Of a stretch of 10,896 nucleotides of DNA, positions 1-9,300 are shown piece by piece. The translations under genes were made by a program, and so were the position numbers. Position 1 is the first letter of the stretch. The number at the start of each line of letters is the position of its first letter. The DNA is from DASTCC01 sp035711465 (GTDB lineage Bacteria > Acidobacteriota > Vicinamibacteria > Vicinamibacterales > SCN-69-37), in the NCBI GenBank assembly GCA_035711465.1, contig DASTCC010000251.1:1-10896 (forward strand). Direction: 5' to 3'. Below the pieces are notes generated by a model that was not told where the DNA came from, made no database searches, and was given only the letters and a program-made list of their open reading frames with translations.

Positions 1-834
1 CAACCGGCAGCGAAGCTTCAATAGCGTCCAGGCCAGGCTGCGCCCGGCCATCGTCCGGGCGACGTGCGTCGCGTAGTACGTGTAGGCGCTCTGATGGAAC
101 GCGGTGATCGCGAGGGCCCGCGCGCCGCTCGTCGACACGCCGCCGGAATGCACGACCGTGCACGAGGGGACGTAGCGCGTGGAGTGGCCTTGATTGCGGA
201 GCCGGCGGCACAAATCGGCGTCCTCCCAGTACAGGAAGTAGCGTTCGTCGAACCCGCCGACGCCGATGAGCGCTTCGCGCCGCGCCAGCATGCAGGCGCC
301 GGAGACCCAGTCCACCTCGAAGCTCCCGCCGTTCGGCCCATGCTCGTTCGTCGTCCGCACCGCGCGCCGCGCCAGCCTGGCATTGGGGAAGAGGCGCGTG
401 AGCAGCGTCGACCGCCCGAAGATGCCTGTCACCAGCGATGGATCGCCGCGCGCGCTGCCCTGCACGCTGCCGTCGTCGTTCAGGATCCTGGGGCCGGCGA
501 TGGCGCACTCCGGATGTCTGCGGAGTTCCTCTTCCAGGCCCTCGACGGCGCCGGCGAGCAGGTAGGAGTCCGGATTGAGCAACATGACCAGATCGCCGGT
601 CGCCGCCATCAGACCTTGATTCACCGCGCGCGCGAATCCGACGTTCTGCCGATTGGCCAGCAGCGTCACGCGATCGCGCCGGAGCGCCGGACTGTCCGTG
701 CAGCCGTCGGTCGACGCGTTGTCGACGACGATGGCGTGGGCCGCTGGCACGTGCTGCGCGATCGAGTCCAGACACCGCGCCAGGCTCGGCCCGCTGTTGA
801 AGCTGACGATGACGATCGATCCGCTGAAGCTCAT
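1..834 (-). CDS. GT2 family glycosyltransferase (rhamnosyltransferase-like), C-terminus cut by window edge
   Basis: The frame is open from an ATG at 834-832 to the left edge (278 codons, no stop), so the C-terminus is missing. It is a GT-A fold, family 2 glycosyltransferase that would transfer a nucleotide-activated sugar to a growing cytoplasmic glycan. Visible motifs are the N-terminal strand SIVIVSFNSG (residues 6-15), VVDNAST (36-42), NVGFARAVNQG after it, the metal-binding LNPDS (N87-P88-D89) in place of the classic DxD, SGACMLARREA, GGFDERYFLYWEDADLC with the ED motif at 204-205, and VVHSGG. This set is typical of the WbbL/RfbF-like rhamnosyltransferase branch of GT2, but the sugar cannot be assigned. 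The start overlaps the stop of the upstream gene by 4 bp (ATGA), which implies translational coupling. No membrane segment is seen in the part present. Class is confident; specificity is unknown. Confidence 0.9.
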   Translation of the reverse strand, partial: MSFSGSIVIVSFNSGPSLARCLDSIAQHVPAAHAIVVDNASTDGCTDSPALRRDRVTLLANRQNVGFARAVNQGLMAATGDLVMLLNPDSYLLAGAVEGLEEELRRHPECAIAGPRILNDDGSVQGSARGDPSLVTGIFGRSTLLTRLFPNARLARRAVRTTNEHGPNGGSFEVDWVSGACMLARREALIGVGGFDERYFLYWEDADLCRRLRNQGHSTRYVPSCTVVHSGGVSTSGARALAITAFHQSAYTYYATHVARTMAGRSLAWTLLKLRCRL

Positions 835-1952
835 GCGGAAGGCCTGAGACCGAGGTCGAATCGCTTCTCGCGAACCTTCAGCGCGATCCAGCCGCCGTCC
901 ATGAGCTTCCATAGCCGGCGCAGCGACGTCCGCCGCCGCCGCTGGATCTCGCGCCGCTGACGCCACACGCGCGGCAGCGCCCTGAACGCGTGCCACTTGG
1001 CCGACAGAAACGTGCGCAGGTGGCCGGCTCGCCCGAAATAGAGCGACGCCGCGATGTTGTAGAGCACGTGGCCCGGAAGCGTGACGAGCAGCAGCGGCCA
1101 CGGCGTGTTCTTCACGTAGGTCCACTCGAGATTGCGCTGTCCCCAGAACACGGCGCGCGGGCTCAGATGCCCCATCGTGGCCGAGCCCGCATGATGCACG
1201 ATCGCATGAGGGCAGTACAGGCAGCGGTAGCCCAGCAGCTGCGAACGGTACGAGAGGTCGACGTCTTCGTGCACGGCGAAGTAGGCCTCGTCGAAGCCGC
1301 CGATCTCGTCGAACAGACCGCGACGGATCACGCAGGCCGCTCCGCAGGCGCCGAACACCTCGCGCGGCTCGCGCGCCTCGGCCAGCGGATGTCCGTGCCC
1401 GCGTTTGAACGCGCCGCCGTATCGCGTGATGCCGTCGCCGGCGCTATCGATGGTGGCGGGGTCGTGCAGGTAGACGATGCAGGACGCCGCCAGACCCGCG
1501 GTTGGATCGGCATCGAGGGCGGATCGCACGGCGGCCAGCCATCCGGGCTGCGGCGCCGCGTCGTTGTTCAGGAACGCGAGATACCGTCCCCGGGCGGCAC
1601 GGGCGCCGGCGTTGTTGCCCGCCGCGAAGCCGATGTTGGATGCGAGCGGCACGACCCGAACACCCGGACGGAAGGTCTGCAGCAGATCGAGCGAGCCGTC
1701 GGACGATCCGTTGTCGACGACGATCAGCTCGCAATCGGATGCGGTTTCGGCGATCGCTGCCGGCAGGCATCGCTCCAGCCAGGCCCTGCCGTTGTAATTG
1801 AGGATGATGATCGATACGGCCACGGACCCGTCGGCCGCCGCGGCCGGTCCCACGGCGTCGGTCACGCGCGAAGGCGCGGCTGCGAAACTGAATGCCGGGA
1901 ATCGCACCAACAGGTGGCCATCTTGGGGAGTCGTCCTACCCGATAGTACCAT
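831..1952 (-). CDS. GT2 family glycosyltransferase
   Basis: This encodes a family 2 (GT-A) glycosyltransferase of about 373 residues from the ATG at 1952. Numbered from that ATG, motifs are VSIIILNYNG (46-55), VVDNGSSDGS (78-87), IGFAAGNNAGA, the LNND metal-binding motif (128-131), GACGAACVIRR, and GGFDEAYFAVHEDVD with EDVD at 229-232, the likely catalytic-base region. After the catalytic domain comes a hydrophobic stretch (PWPLLLVTLPGHVLYNIAA, about 275-293) and a strongly basic tail rich in Arg. These may hold the enzyme at the inner membrane face. The start is uncertain. The first ~43 residues after ATG 1952 are Ala/Pro/Gly-rich and do not look like the fold, and GTG at 1823 would place the start three codons before the conserved first strand (330 aa). 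Neither has a clear Shine-Dalgarno sequence. ATG 1952 overlaps the upstream gene by 17 bp, and the stop overlaps the downstream ATG by 4 bp. Class is secure; donor and acceptor are unknown. Confidence 0.88.
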   Translation of the reverse strand: MVLSGRTTPQDGHLLVRFPAFSFAAAPSRVTDAVGPAAAADGSVAVSIIILNYNGRAWLERCLPAAIAETASDCELIVVDNGSSDGSLDLLQTFRPGVRVVPLASNIGFAAGNNAGARAARGRYLAFLNNDAAPQPGWLAAVRSALDADPTAGLAASCIVYLHDPATIDSAGDGITRYGGAFKRGHGHPLAEAREPREVFGACGAACVIRRGLFDEIGGFDEAYFAVHEDVDLSYRSQLLGYRCLYCPHAIVHHAGSATMGHLSPRAVFWGQRNLEWTYVKNTPWPLLLVTLPGHVLYNIAASLYFGRAGHLRTFLSAKWHAFRALPRVWRQRREIQRRRRTSLRRLWKLMDGGWIALKVREKRFDLGLRPSA

Positions 1953-3048
1953 CGCGACGGAGCGATCGATAGACGTCGATCGTCTGCGTGGCGGTCCGCT
2001 GCCAGGTGAATTGCGCCGCGCGCGCGAGGCCCGCCGCCCGCAACTGCGCGGATCGCTCGCGCGATCCGAGAATCGCGACCAAGCCCTCGATCCAGCCGCG
2101 CACGTCACGAGGATCGACGACCAGTCCGGCATCTCCGACCACTTCAGGTATCGACGCGGCCGAGGACGCGATCACCGGCGTGCCGCACGCCATCGCCTCG
2201 AGTGGCGGCAGGCCGAAGCCTTCGTAGAGCGACGGATACGTAAACGCCGACGCACGACGCATCAGCGCGACGACCTCATCGTCGCTCGCGGTGCTGACGA
2301 AGCGCACGGCGCCGGTAAGGCCCAGCTTCGCCGCGTGTTTCGCGATCGCCGCCGCCGACCCACGGTCGGCGCCCGCCAGCACGAGCACGGTGTCCTTGAG
2401 CTCGTCGCTCCTGGCCCTGAGCTGGCCGAGCGCCTCGATCAGCACGCCGACGTTGCGCCGCGGATGGAGATCGCCGACGTGGAGGATGACGCGCTCGTCC
2501 ACAGCTGGCGGCGATGGCGCGGGAGCGAACGCGGCGCTGACGCCGAGCGGGACGACGCGAATCCGATCCTGTCCGATCCCGTACGCCGCCTCGATCTCTT
2601 GCCGCGAGAACTCGGAGTCGGTGATGACGACGTCCGCGCTGCAGGCGCTGCGCCGGTAGAACCATCGCCGGATCCGATCGTCGCGATGCGGATACCACTC
2701 CGGCCGCCGCTCGAAGCTGACATCGTGACTGGTGACGACGAGCGGATGCCCGCCCCAGAGCGGAGCAGTGTAGGCGGGGGCGTGGAAGACGTCCACCGCG
2801 GCGCGCCGGATCGCCCGCGGCAGTCCGTCGAGAGACCATCCGAGGTTCGTCGGCAGCCACGAGCGCGCCGGCACGCCGGTTACCGTGTTCGGCAACGAGC
2901 CGGCACTGGCGCCGATGGCAAGGAATGCGACGTCTGGCGCGACGTCCTTGCAGGCGCTGGTGAGCTCGTGGACGTAGCGACGCACTCCGCCCGCCGGCGA
3001 ACTGAAGGCGCGTCCGTCGATGCCGACGCGGAAGGACGTGCTCTGCAA
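1936..3048 (-). CDS. GT4 family glycosyltransferase (group 1, GT-B fold)
   Basis: A 370-residue retaining GT-B glycosyltransferase of family GT4, first gene of the minus-strand arm. The N-terminal half has FRVGIDGRAFSSPAGGVRRY (6-25, the glycine-rich acceptor-side loop), VDVFHAPAYTAPLW and VVTSHDVSF (104-112). The C-terminal, nucleotide-sugar-binding half has VILHVGDLHPRRNV (187-200), VRFVSTASDDEV, and the E-x7-E motif EGFGLPPLE (E276, E284) followed by AMACGTPVIAS and PEVVGDAGLVVDP. The length is normal for the family. The start must be TTG at 3048. An in-frame TGA lies at 3108-3106, there is no ATG or GTG between, and the conserved first strand begins at residue 6. No strong ribosome binding site precedes it. 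The dispersed motif set resembles mannosyl- or rhamnosyltransferases of O-antigen clusters, but the sugar is not assignable. It probably transcribes with the two GT2 genes downstream. Confidence 0.92.
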   Translation of the reverse strand: MQSTSFRVGIDGRAFSSPAGGVRRYVHELTSACKDVAPDVAFLAIGASAGSLPNTVTGVPARSWLPTNLGWSLDGLPRAIRRAAVDVFHAPAYTAPLWGGHPLVVTSHDVSFERRPEWYPHRDDRIRRWFYRRSACSADVVITDSEFSRQEIEAAYGIGQDRIRVVPLGVSAAFAPAPSPPAVDERVILHVGDLHPRRNVGVLIEALGQLRARSDELKDTVLVLAGADRGSAAAIAKHAAKLGLTGAVRFVSTASDDEVVALMRRASAFTYPSLYEGFGLPPLEAMACGTPVIASSAASIPEVVGDAGLVVDPRDVRGWIEGLVAILGSRERSAQLRAAGLARAAQFTWQRTATQTIDVYRSLRRDGTIG

Positions 3049-3179
3049 TCTGTACCCGGAGCGATTCGCCGGCGAGCGTGATCGCTCGCGCGCGCTCAGC
3101 CCGGCTCAGTCTAGCAGCGCGGCGGGTCGGCCGGGTCAGCGCCACTTGGCGACGTGACGAGAATGAAAGTCATGCTGAC

Positions 3180-3195
3180 CGCGGGCGAACCCGCG
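3180..3195. other. GC-rich hairpin in the intergenic region
   Basis: CGCGGG and CCCGCG form a perfect 6-bp stem around a CGAA tetraloop. It has no T-tract on either side, so it is not a standard Rho-independent terminator. It lies about 130 bp upstream of the GT4 start and could sit in a leader RNA or be a chance GC palindrome. Confidence 0.3.
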
Positions 3196-3273
3196 TGGCT
3201 GATCCATCGGCTTCGCGACCGCCGCGCGCGCCGACGCGCAGGCGCCGGCCGACGCGTAGCCGGGCGCCGTACT

Positions 3274-3289
3274 GCATGAGATATCATGC
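3274..3289. promoter_or_regulatory. Perfect inverted repeat GCATGA-N4-TCATGC, possible operator
   Basis: Two perfect 6-bp arms are separated by GATA, inside the only AT-richer island of the divergent intergenic region, about 80 bp upstream of the giant gene. The plus-strand -10-like TATCAT overlaps the right arm. The size and symmetry would suit a dimeric regulator acting on one or both divergent promoters. No regulator gene is in the window, so this is a candidate only. Confidence 0.35.
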
Positions 3290-3355
3290 GATCCGGCCGA
3301 CGCGCTGCCGCTCTCAGCACAACCCCACCGCGGCTGGTTCCCCGGGGTCGCGTCC

Positions 3356-3360
3356 GGAGG
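3356..3360 (+). promoter_or_regulatory. Shine-Dalgarno sequence that fixes the TTG start of the giant gene
   Basis: GGAGG is followed by 7 nt and then TTG at 3368. Upstream in the same frame is a TAG at 3257-3259, with no ATG, GTG or TTG between it and 3368. The first in-frame ATG downstream is about 260 codons in, after the whole methyltransferase domain. The TTG is therefore the best supported start. Confidence 0.8.
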
Positions 3361-3367
3361 TTCAGGT

Positions 3368-6300
3368 TTGAACCAGTTTTCCGATCGCCGGCTCGCCTGG
3401 CAGCCCGACATCTACCAACGCTATTCCTTTCTCGGTCGCCTCACGGACATCCTGTCTGCTGAAGGCAGCGGCCCGCTCACGCTGCTCGACGTCGGCAGCG
3501 GTCCCGTGCCGCTCACCGCGGCGTTCGTGTCGCCGCGCTTCGAGATCGTTCGCGCAGACGTCGATCGCTTCGACGATCCGTCCATCATTCCGCTGAAACC
3601 GGGCGAGCCGCTGCCGTTCGCCGACGGCGCCTTCGACGTCGCCGTGGCCATCGAGGTCCTCGAACACCTTCCGGCCGCCGAGCGGCCCGGTCTGATTCGC
3701 GAACTGCAGCGGGTGTCGCGACAGGGCGCGATCGTGTGCTGTCCGGTCGGCACCCCGGAAGTCGTGGACGCCGAGCGTCAGTTCTCGGAGTACGCGAAGG
3801 CCGTCACCGGCCTCGACGTCGAGTTCCTCGTGGAGCATCGCGAGCGTGGACTGCCGGGCGCCGCGGAGGTCGTCTCGTGGTTCAGCGAGCCCGGCGCGGT
3901 GGTGGTCGCCGACAACGCGCCGCTGAATGAATGGCTCGCCTTCAACGCCCTCGATTTCATCTACGCCTGTGACCTGGGCGACGCCGACGCCAAGGCGCGG
4001 TTCGCCGCCGCGATCAATGCGCGAGCGCCGCTGGCGCGCGCGGGCGCGGCGCACTATCGGCGCTTCTTCTGCGCGTTCACCTCGCCGCGTCATGCGGCGA
4101 TCGCCGTTCGCGTCGCCGAGGCGGCCAAATCAACGGAGCCGGTCGCACCGATGGACCTCGTCCGCGATCTGCTGGCCGGCGTGCTCGGCTGGCGCCAGGA
4201 AGTGCGCGCGCGGATCAACGCGCTCGACGCTGCGCGTGCGACCGTGACCGAGGCGGTCGCCGCGAAGGACGCTCACATCGAGAAGCAGGATCATCGGCTG
4301 ATCGCGGCCATTCAGGATCTTCAGGAGGCGCAGGCAACGCTCGCCCGGAAGGACGCGCGCATCGCCGAGCTCGAGGCCGGCCCGCGGCGAACGGCGGCGC
4401 TCGAACGGGAGCTGGAGATCGTGCTGGCGTCCCGGTCCTGGCGGCTGACAGCCCCGCTACGACAGATCGGAAACACGCTCCGGCCGCGCAGCTTCATCGC
4501 ATCCCATTCGTGGCGAGTGACGACGCCAATGCGCCGGCTCAAGCGGGCGATCCAGCAGCGAACGTTGATTCCGGGACTGCGCCGCCGGGTGAGGCAGCGC
4601 CTCACGAGACTTCGCCATTACGCGCGGGCTGCGGAGCATGGCGCCGCTACGAGCGCGGTATCGGTTGAAGCGACGGCCCCTGACACGGCCGCAGCCGCAA
4701 GGCCCGCTGGATACGTTCCGCCGCAGGGCCGCCTGCCCTGGTTCAACCCGCTCAGCCTCGTCGTCGCGCCGCAGCTGGCCAACGAACCGCGTCTGAACGT
4801 GCTCGTGCCCAGCCTGGCGATGCGCAGCATGTCGGGCGGCCCCAACACCGCGCTCGAGATCGCAGGCCGCCTCGCCTTGTCGGGCATCCGCGTCCGGCTG
4901 ATCAGCGCCGACCTGCCGTTCGACGCCGACCTCGCGCCGTTCAGGGCGCACATGCGGCGTCTGCTCGGCGCCGACCTGCCGGCCGACGTCGAGCTCGTGT
5001 CGGCGAGCGATCGCGCCATTCCGCTCGCGATTGGCGCACGCGATCTGTTCATGGCGACGGCGTGGTGGACGGCTCAGCAGGCCAAGTACGCCGTCCGTCA
5101 GACGCAGCACGCGCGCTTCGTCTATCTGATCCAGGACTACGAGCCGCTGCTGCACCCGGCCTCGACGCAGCAGGCGCTGGCCGAAGAAACCTACGCGCTC
5201 GATCACCTGCCGGTCGTCAACTCGCAATCGCTGCACGAGTTCTTCGAGCGCGAGCGCATCGGGCGCTTCGCCGATCCGGCGTTCGTCGAGCGCAGCCTGG
5301 TCTTCCAGCCGGCGATCGATCGCACGCTCTTCTTCCCGGAGCTCGACCGCGCGCCCGGAGCCCGCCGGCGTCTGTTGTTCTACGCCCGGCCGACACACGG
5401 GCTGCGAAACCTGTTCGAGATGGGCGTCGCCGCGCTCGAAAAGGCCGTGAGCGACGGCACGTTCGATCCGCAGCGCTGGGAGTTCGTCGGCATGGGCGAG
5501 TCCTTCCGTCCGGTGCCGCTCGGCCGCGGCGCGACGCTCGTGCCCGCGCCCTGGCTCGACCTCGCCGGCTACGCGAAGCAGATGCGCGGCAGCGACATCC
5601 TGCTGTCGCCGATGCTGTCGCCGCATCCGAGTTATCCACCGCTCGAAATGGCCGCCTGCGGCGGGTTGGCGGTGACGACGGTGTTCGCGAACAAGACGCC
5701 GGAAGCGCTCGCCGCGCTCTCGGCCAATCTCATCGGCGTGGCGGCGACAGTCGAGGGCCTCGCGGATGGACTCGCCGCGGCCATCGCCCGCGTCGACGAT
5801 CTGGACGGGCGCCGCGCCGCGGCCGCGATCAACCTGCCGGAGAGCTGGCGCAGCAGCCTGGCCCGGATCATCCCCCGGCTGTTCGACGAGCTCGCGGTGC
5901 TGCAGGGAAGCCCGGTGCGCGAAGGCGGTCGAAGCCTCGCTGACGGCACCACCTTGCTCGCGCCAGGTTTCCGGAACTGGCCTCGCGACGAGTACGAAGT
6001 GCATCGGCTGCAGGCGTTCGCGCGACGCAGCCGGCAATATCCGTTGCGCCAGGAGCCCGCGCTCTTCAGCCTGCTGACGACCGTCTGGAACACACCGCCG
6101 GCGCTGTTCGAGGCGCTGGCGGAGAGCGTGCTCGCTCAGGATGCCGATGGAACGTTCGAATGGGTGCTGCTCGACAACGGCTCCAGCGATCCGGACACGC
6201 GCCGATCGGTCGAGCGGCTCGCCGGCGAGCGTGGCGTCAACGTCCTTCGCGTCGAAGAGAACCTCGGCATCGTCGGCGGCATGCGCTTCTGTCTCGAGCG

Positions 6301-9300
6301 CGCGACGCACCGCTACGTCCTGCCGGTTGATTCTGACGATTTGCTGACGCCCGATTGCCTGCGGGTGCTCGCTCACGCCTTGCGGCAGGCCGGCTATCCG
6401 GCGCTTGCCTACACCGACGAAGATCATCTGGAGGGGAATCACTTCAGCCAGCCCTATTTCAAGCCGGCATTCGATCCCGTGCTCTACGCCAACTCGTGCT
6501 ACACCGCGCATCTTGGCGTCATCGATCGCACGCTGGCGCTCGAGCTCGGCGCCTACACGGATCCGCGGGCCGAGGGCAGCCACGACTGGGACACGTTCAC
6601 GCGGTTCCTTGCCGCCGGGCATACGCCGCACCACATCGCCGAGGTGCTCTACAGCTGGCGGATTCACGCGACCTCCACGTCAGGCAACATCCACTCGAAG
6701 CCGTTCGTGTACGACTCGCAACGCTGCGTCCTGACGAAACTGCTCGACACGCTGGCGCCGGGCGGACGGTTTCGTCTCGAGCCCTCTCCGCTCTTCAGCG
6801 GCATGCCGGACTGGTGGATGCGGCGCGACGCGACGGATCCGCGCCCGATGACCACGGTGGTCCTCGGATCGTCCCGCGATCGCCTCCCGCGCCTCAGCGT
6901 GCCGAACGAGGTTCCACACGAGGTCGTGCATCTCGATCCGGCAGAAGGCGCGGCCGGACTCGCCCGGCTGGCGGCGCGAATCGCCGAAAGCGGCCGCCTT
7001 CTGCACGTCGTGTGGCACGACACGCGCATCGTCGACAACGCGTGGGCGCTCGAAGCGATAGGCCTGTTCGAGCTAGTTCCTGACACGGCCATCGTCGGCG
7101 GCCGCCTGCACCAACGCGGCCACGTCGTCGATGCCGGCCGCTACTTCGGATTCGGCCGCGGCTGCGACGCGCCCGATCGCGGCCGGCCGCTCGAGGATCC
7201 CGGCTATCACGCCCAGGCGTGGAAACAGCACTCGGTCAGCGCGGTCGCGCTCGATCACGTCGTCCTCGACTCCGAGTTCGCCAGAGCCGCGCTGGCCGAT
7301 CTGGCGCGTGCGAAGCTCTCGCTGGCTCATCTCGGCGCGTGGCTCGGCGCCGCATGCCGGCGACAGGATCGCCGTGTCGTCTACAGTCCATTCCTCTCGG
7401 CCGAGCCGACCACCGATCGAACGGCGCAGATCTCCGACGTCGAGCACGACGCCTTCAGACGCGCCAACGCCGATCTGATGCCCGATCCGCGTTATTGGTC
7501 GCCGCACGTCGCGCTGCGCGCGCCCGCGTACCGACCGGCCTCGATCGAGGGGCGCCGTCGGCCGATGGGCGATCCGGGTCCGTCGCTCACGGACGCGGAC
7601 ATGCTCGACGCGGATCGAATCGTGCGCGCCCTGCTGCCGCCTCCGTCGTCCGGTGTGTCGTTTTCGATCCTGACGAGCGTCTACGCCCGCACGCCGGCGC
7701 AGTTCTTCGATCGCGCCGCGCGCTCCGTGCTCGAGCAGCGCGATGCCGACTTCGAGTGGATCGTGCTCGAGAACGGCCCGGTGCCTGACGACGTCAGGCG
7801 CGTGCTCGATCGCATCGCGGCCGATCCCAGGGTCCGGCGCGTTGCCTGCGCCGAGAACGTCGGCATCCAGGGCGCGATGCGCCAGTGCCTCGCGCGTGCG
7901 TCGCAAGCATTCGTCGTCCCGCTCGACGCCGACGACGCGCTCGAGCCGGATGCGCTGCAGGTGCTCGCCGGCGCGATCGACCGCGAGCACGCCGATTTCG
8001 TCTTCTCGGACGAGGATCACGTCACCGGCGATCGCGTGCACACGCCGTACGCGAGACCTGGGTTCGATCCCGTGCTCAACCTGGAGTCGTCATACATCTG
8101 GCATCTCTGCGCGTTCAATCGCGAACGGGCGATGGAGGTCGGGGTCTATTCGAACGACGGCGCCGAGTACTGCCACGACTGGGACACGGTCGTGCGGTTC
8201 AGCGAAGCGGGCCTGCGGATCGCGCACGTGCCGCACGTGCTCTACCACTGGCGCACGCACGCGGCATCGCAGAGCAACACCGAGACGCAGAATCCCGGCT
8301 CGCTGGCCTCGATGCGGGCCGTGGTCGAGGGCGTTCTGGCCCGCCGCGGCGGCGCTGAACGCTACGAGATTGCCGAGTTCCCGTTGTTCCGCGGCGCGGT
8401 CGAATGGTGGATTCGCCGCCGGCCCGTCGGCGACCCGGGGTTGGCCGTAGTGGTGCTGGGGGCGGATCAAAGCGACGTCGATGCACTCAAAGGCGTGCCA
8501 GGGTTTGCAGTCGCCAGCCGCATCCTGCCGTTTCGTCGGCGTCTGGACACGCTCGCGGACTGGCGTGCCCTCGCCGACGTCCTTCCGCGCGACGCCGAAC
8601 GCATCGCGCTGGCCGACGTCCGCTGCCGGCCGGCGACGCCGGAGTGGGTGTGGGAGGCGACGAAGTGGTTCGAGCTCCAGCCGGACACGGCGATCGTCAG
8701 CGGCCGCATCCTGGACGACCGTGACGTCGTCGTCGATGCCGGCTCTCGCGTCATCGCGGGTGAGACCGTGGCGCTGTACCAGGGGCTCCGTCGCGGCGAT
8801 GCCGGTCCGTTTGCGCTTGCATTGAAGCCGCAGACGATCGAGACGCCGGCAGATGGCCTGCTCGTCGTCGAGCGCCGCTTCCTGGAGGCGGCGATCGCGC
8901 GCGTCTCGGGTGAGGGCTGTGCGAAACGGATCGGCGAGACGCTCGGCGCGTCCGCGAAGATGGAGCGCCGGCGCGTCCTCTACTCGCCGCTCGTCGAGGC
9001 GCGGCGGATGCACGGCCGCGACGATGCGGCGCGGATCGATGATGCCGTTGCCGCCGGCGAGAATGCGCCGCCCGCGCCGCGCGCCGCCGGCATGGCCACG
9101 AGCAACGCCGATTCGGCCGGAGCCGCGCTGCGCCTGATCGCGCCGAGCGACTGGCAGCAGGTCGGCACGCGACCGGAGTTTTCGGCCACCGGGGGGCACG
9201 ACGTCAGGGCCGAGGTGCTGCTGTTCGGGCGTGACGACTATCTCGGCAAGGGGCCCGAGCGAGCCAGATGCCTCGCGTCGGTACGTCTCGAACCCGACGG

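Larger units (their letters stand above)
3049..3367. other. Divergent intergenic region (319 bp)
   Basis: This non-coding stretch lies between the divergently transcribed GT4 gene and the giant multidomain gene, so promoters for both arms are expected here. Short open frames crossing it have no recognisable protein signature and are Arg/Ala/Pro-rich, as expected from GC-rich noise. It contains a 6-bp GC hairpin (3180-3195), a perfect inverted repeat (3274-3289), and three copies of the 9-mer GCCGACGCG (3230-3238, 3248-3256, 3296-3304). It also has a weak minus-strand -10-like TAGACT (3113-3108) with no good -35 at the right distance, and a plus-strand -10-like TATCAT (3282-3287), also without a convincing -35. 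I cannot fix either promoter. Confidence 0.7.

Noticed and set aside
64..960. 298-codon open frame on the plus strand
   Set aside because: It lies opposite the truncated GT2 gene, whose translation shows all the expected GT2 motifs; the plus-strand product has none.
1798..3081. 427-codon open frame on the plus strand
   Set aside because: It is a shadow of the GT4 gene on the minus strand. Its product is dominated by Arg and Ala and lacks domain signatures.
3180..3195. Rho-independent terminator
   Set aside because: The 6-bp hairpin is perfect but lacks a T-tract on either strand and lies between divergent starts, where no terminator is needed.
3078..3371. Small gene in the divergent intergenic region
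   Set aside because: The frames here have no convincing ribosome binding site and no homology signature, and they overlap the start of a gene on either side. They look like chance openings.
3362..4093. 243-codon open frame on the minus strand
   Set aside because: It lies opposite the methyltransferase domain, and the plus-strand DVGSGP and EVLEHLP motifs identify the real coding strand.
4457..6667. 736-codon open frame on the minus strand
   Set aside because: It is antisense to the WsaF-like and first GT2 domains, which have clear family motifs on the plus strand. Its product is an Arg/Glu/Ala/His-rich string without any recognisable domain, as expected from the mirrored codon bias of GC-rich genes.
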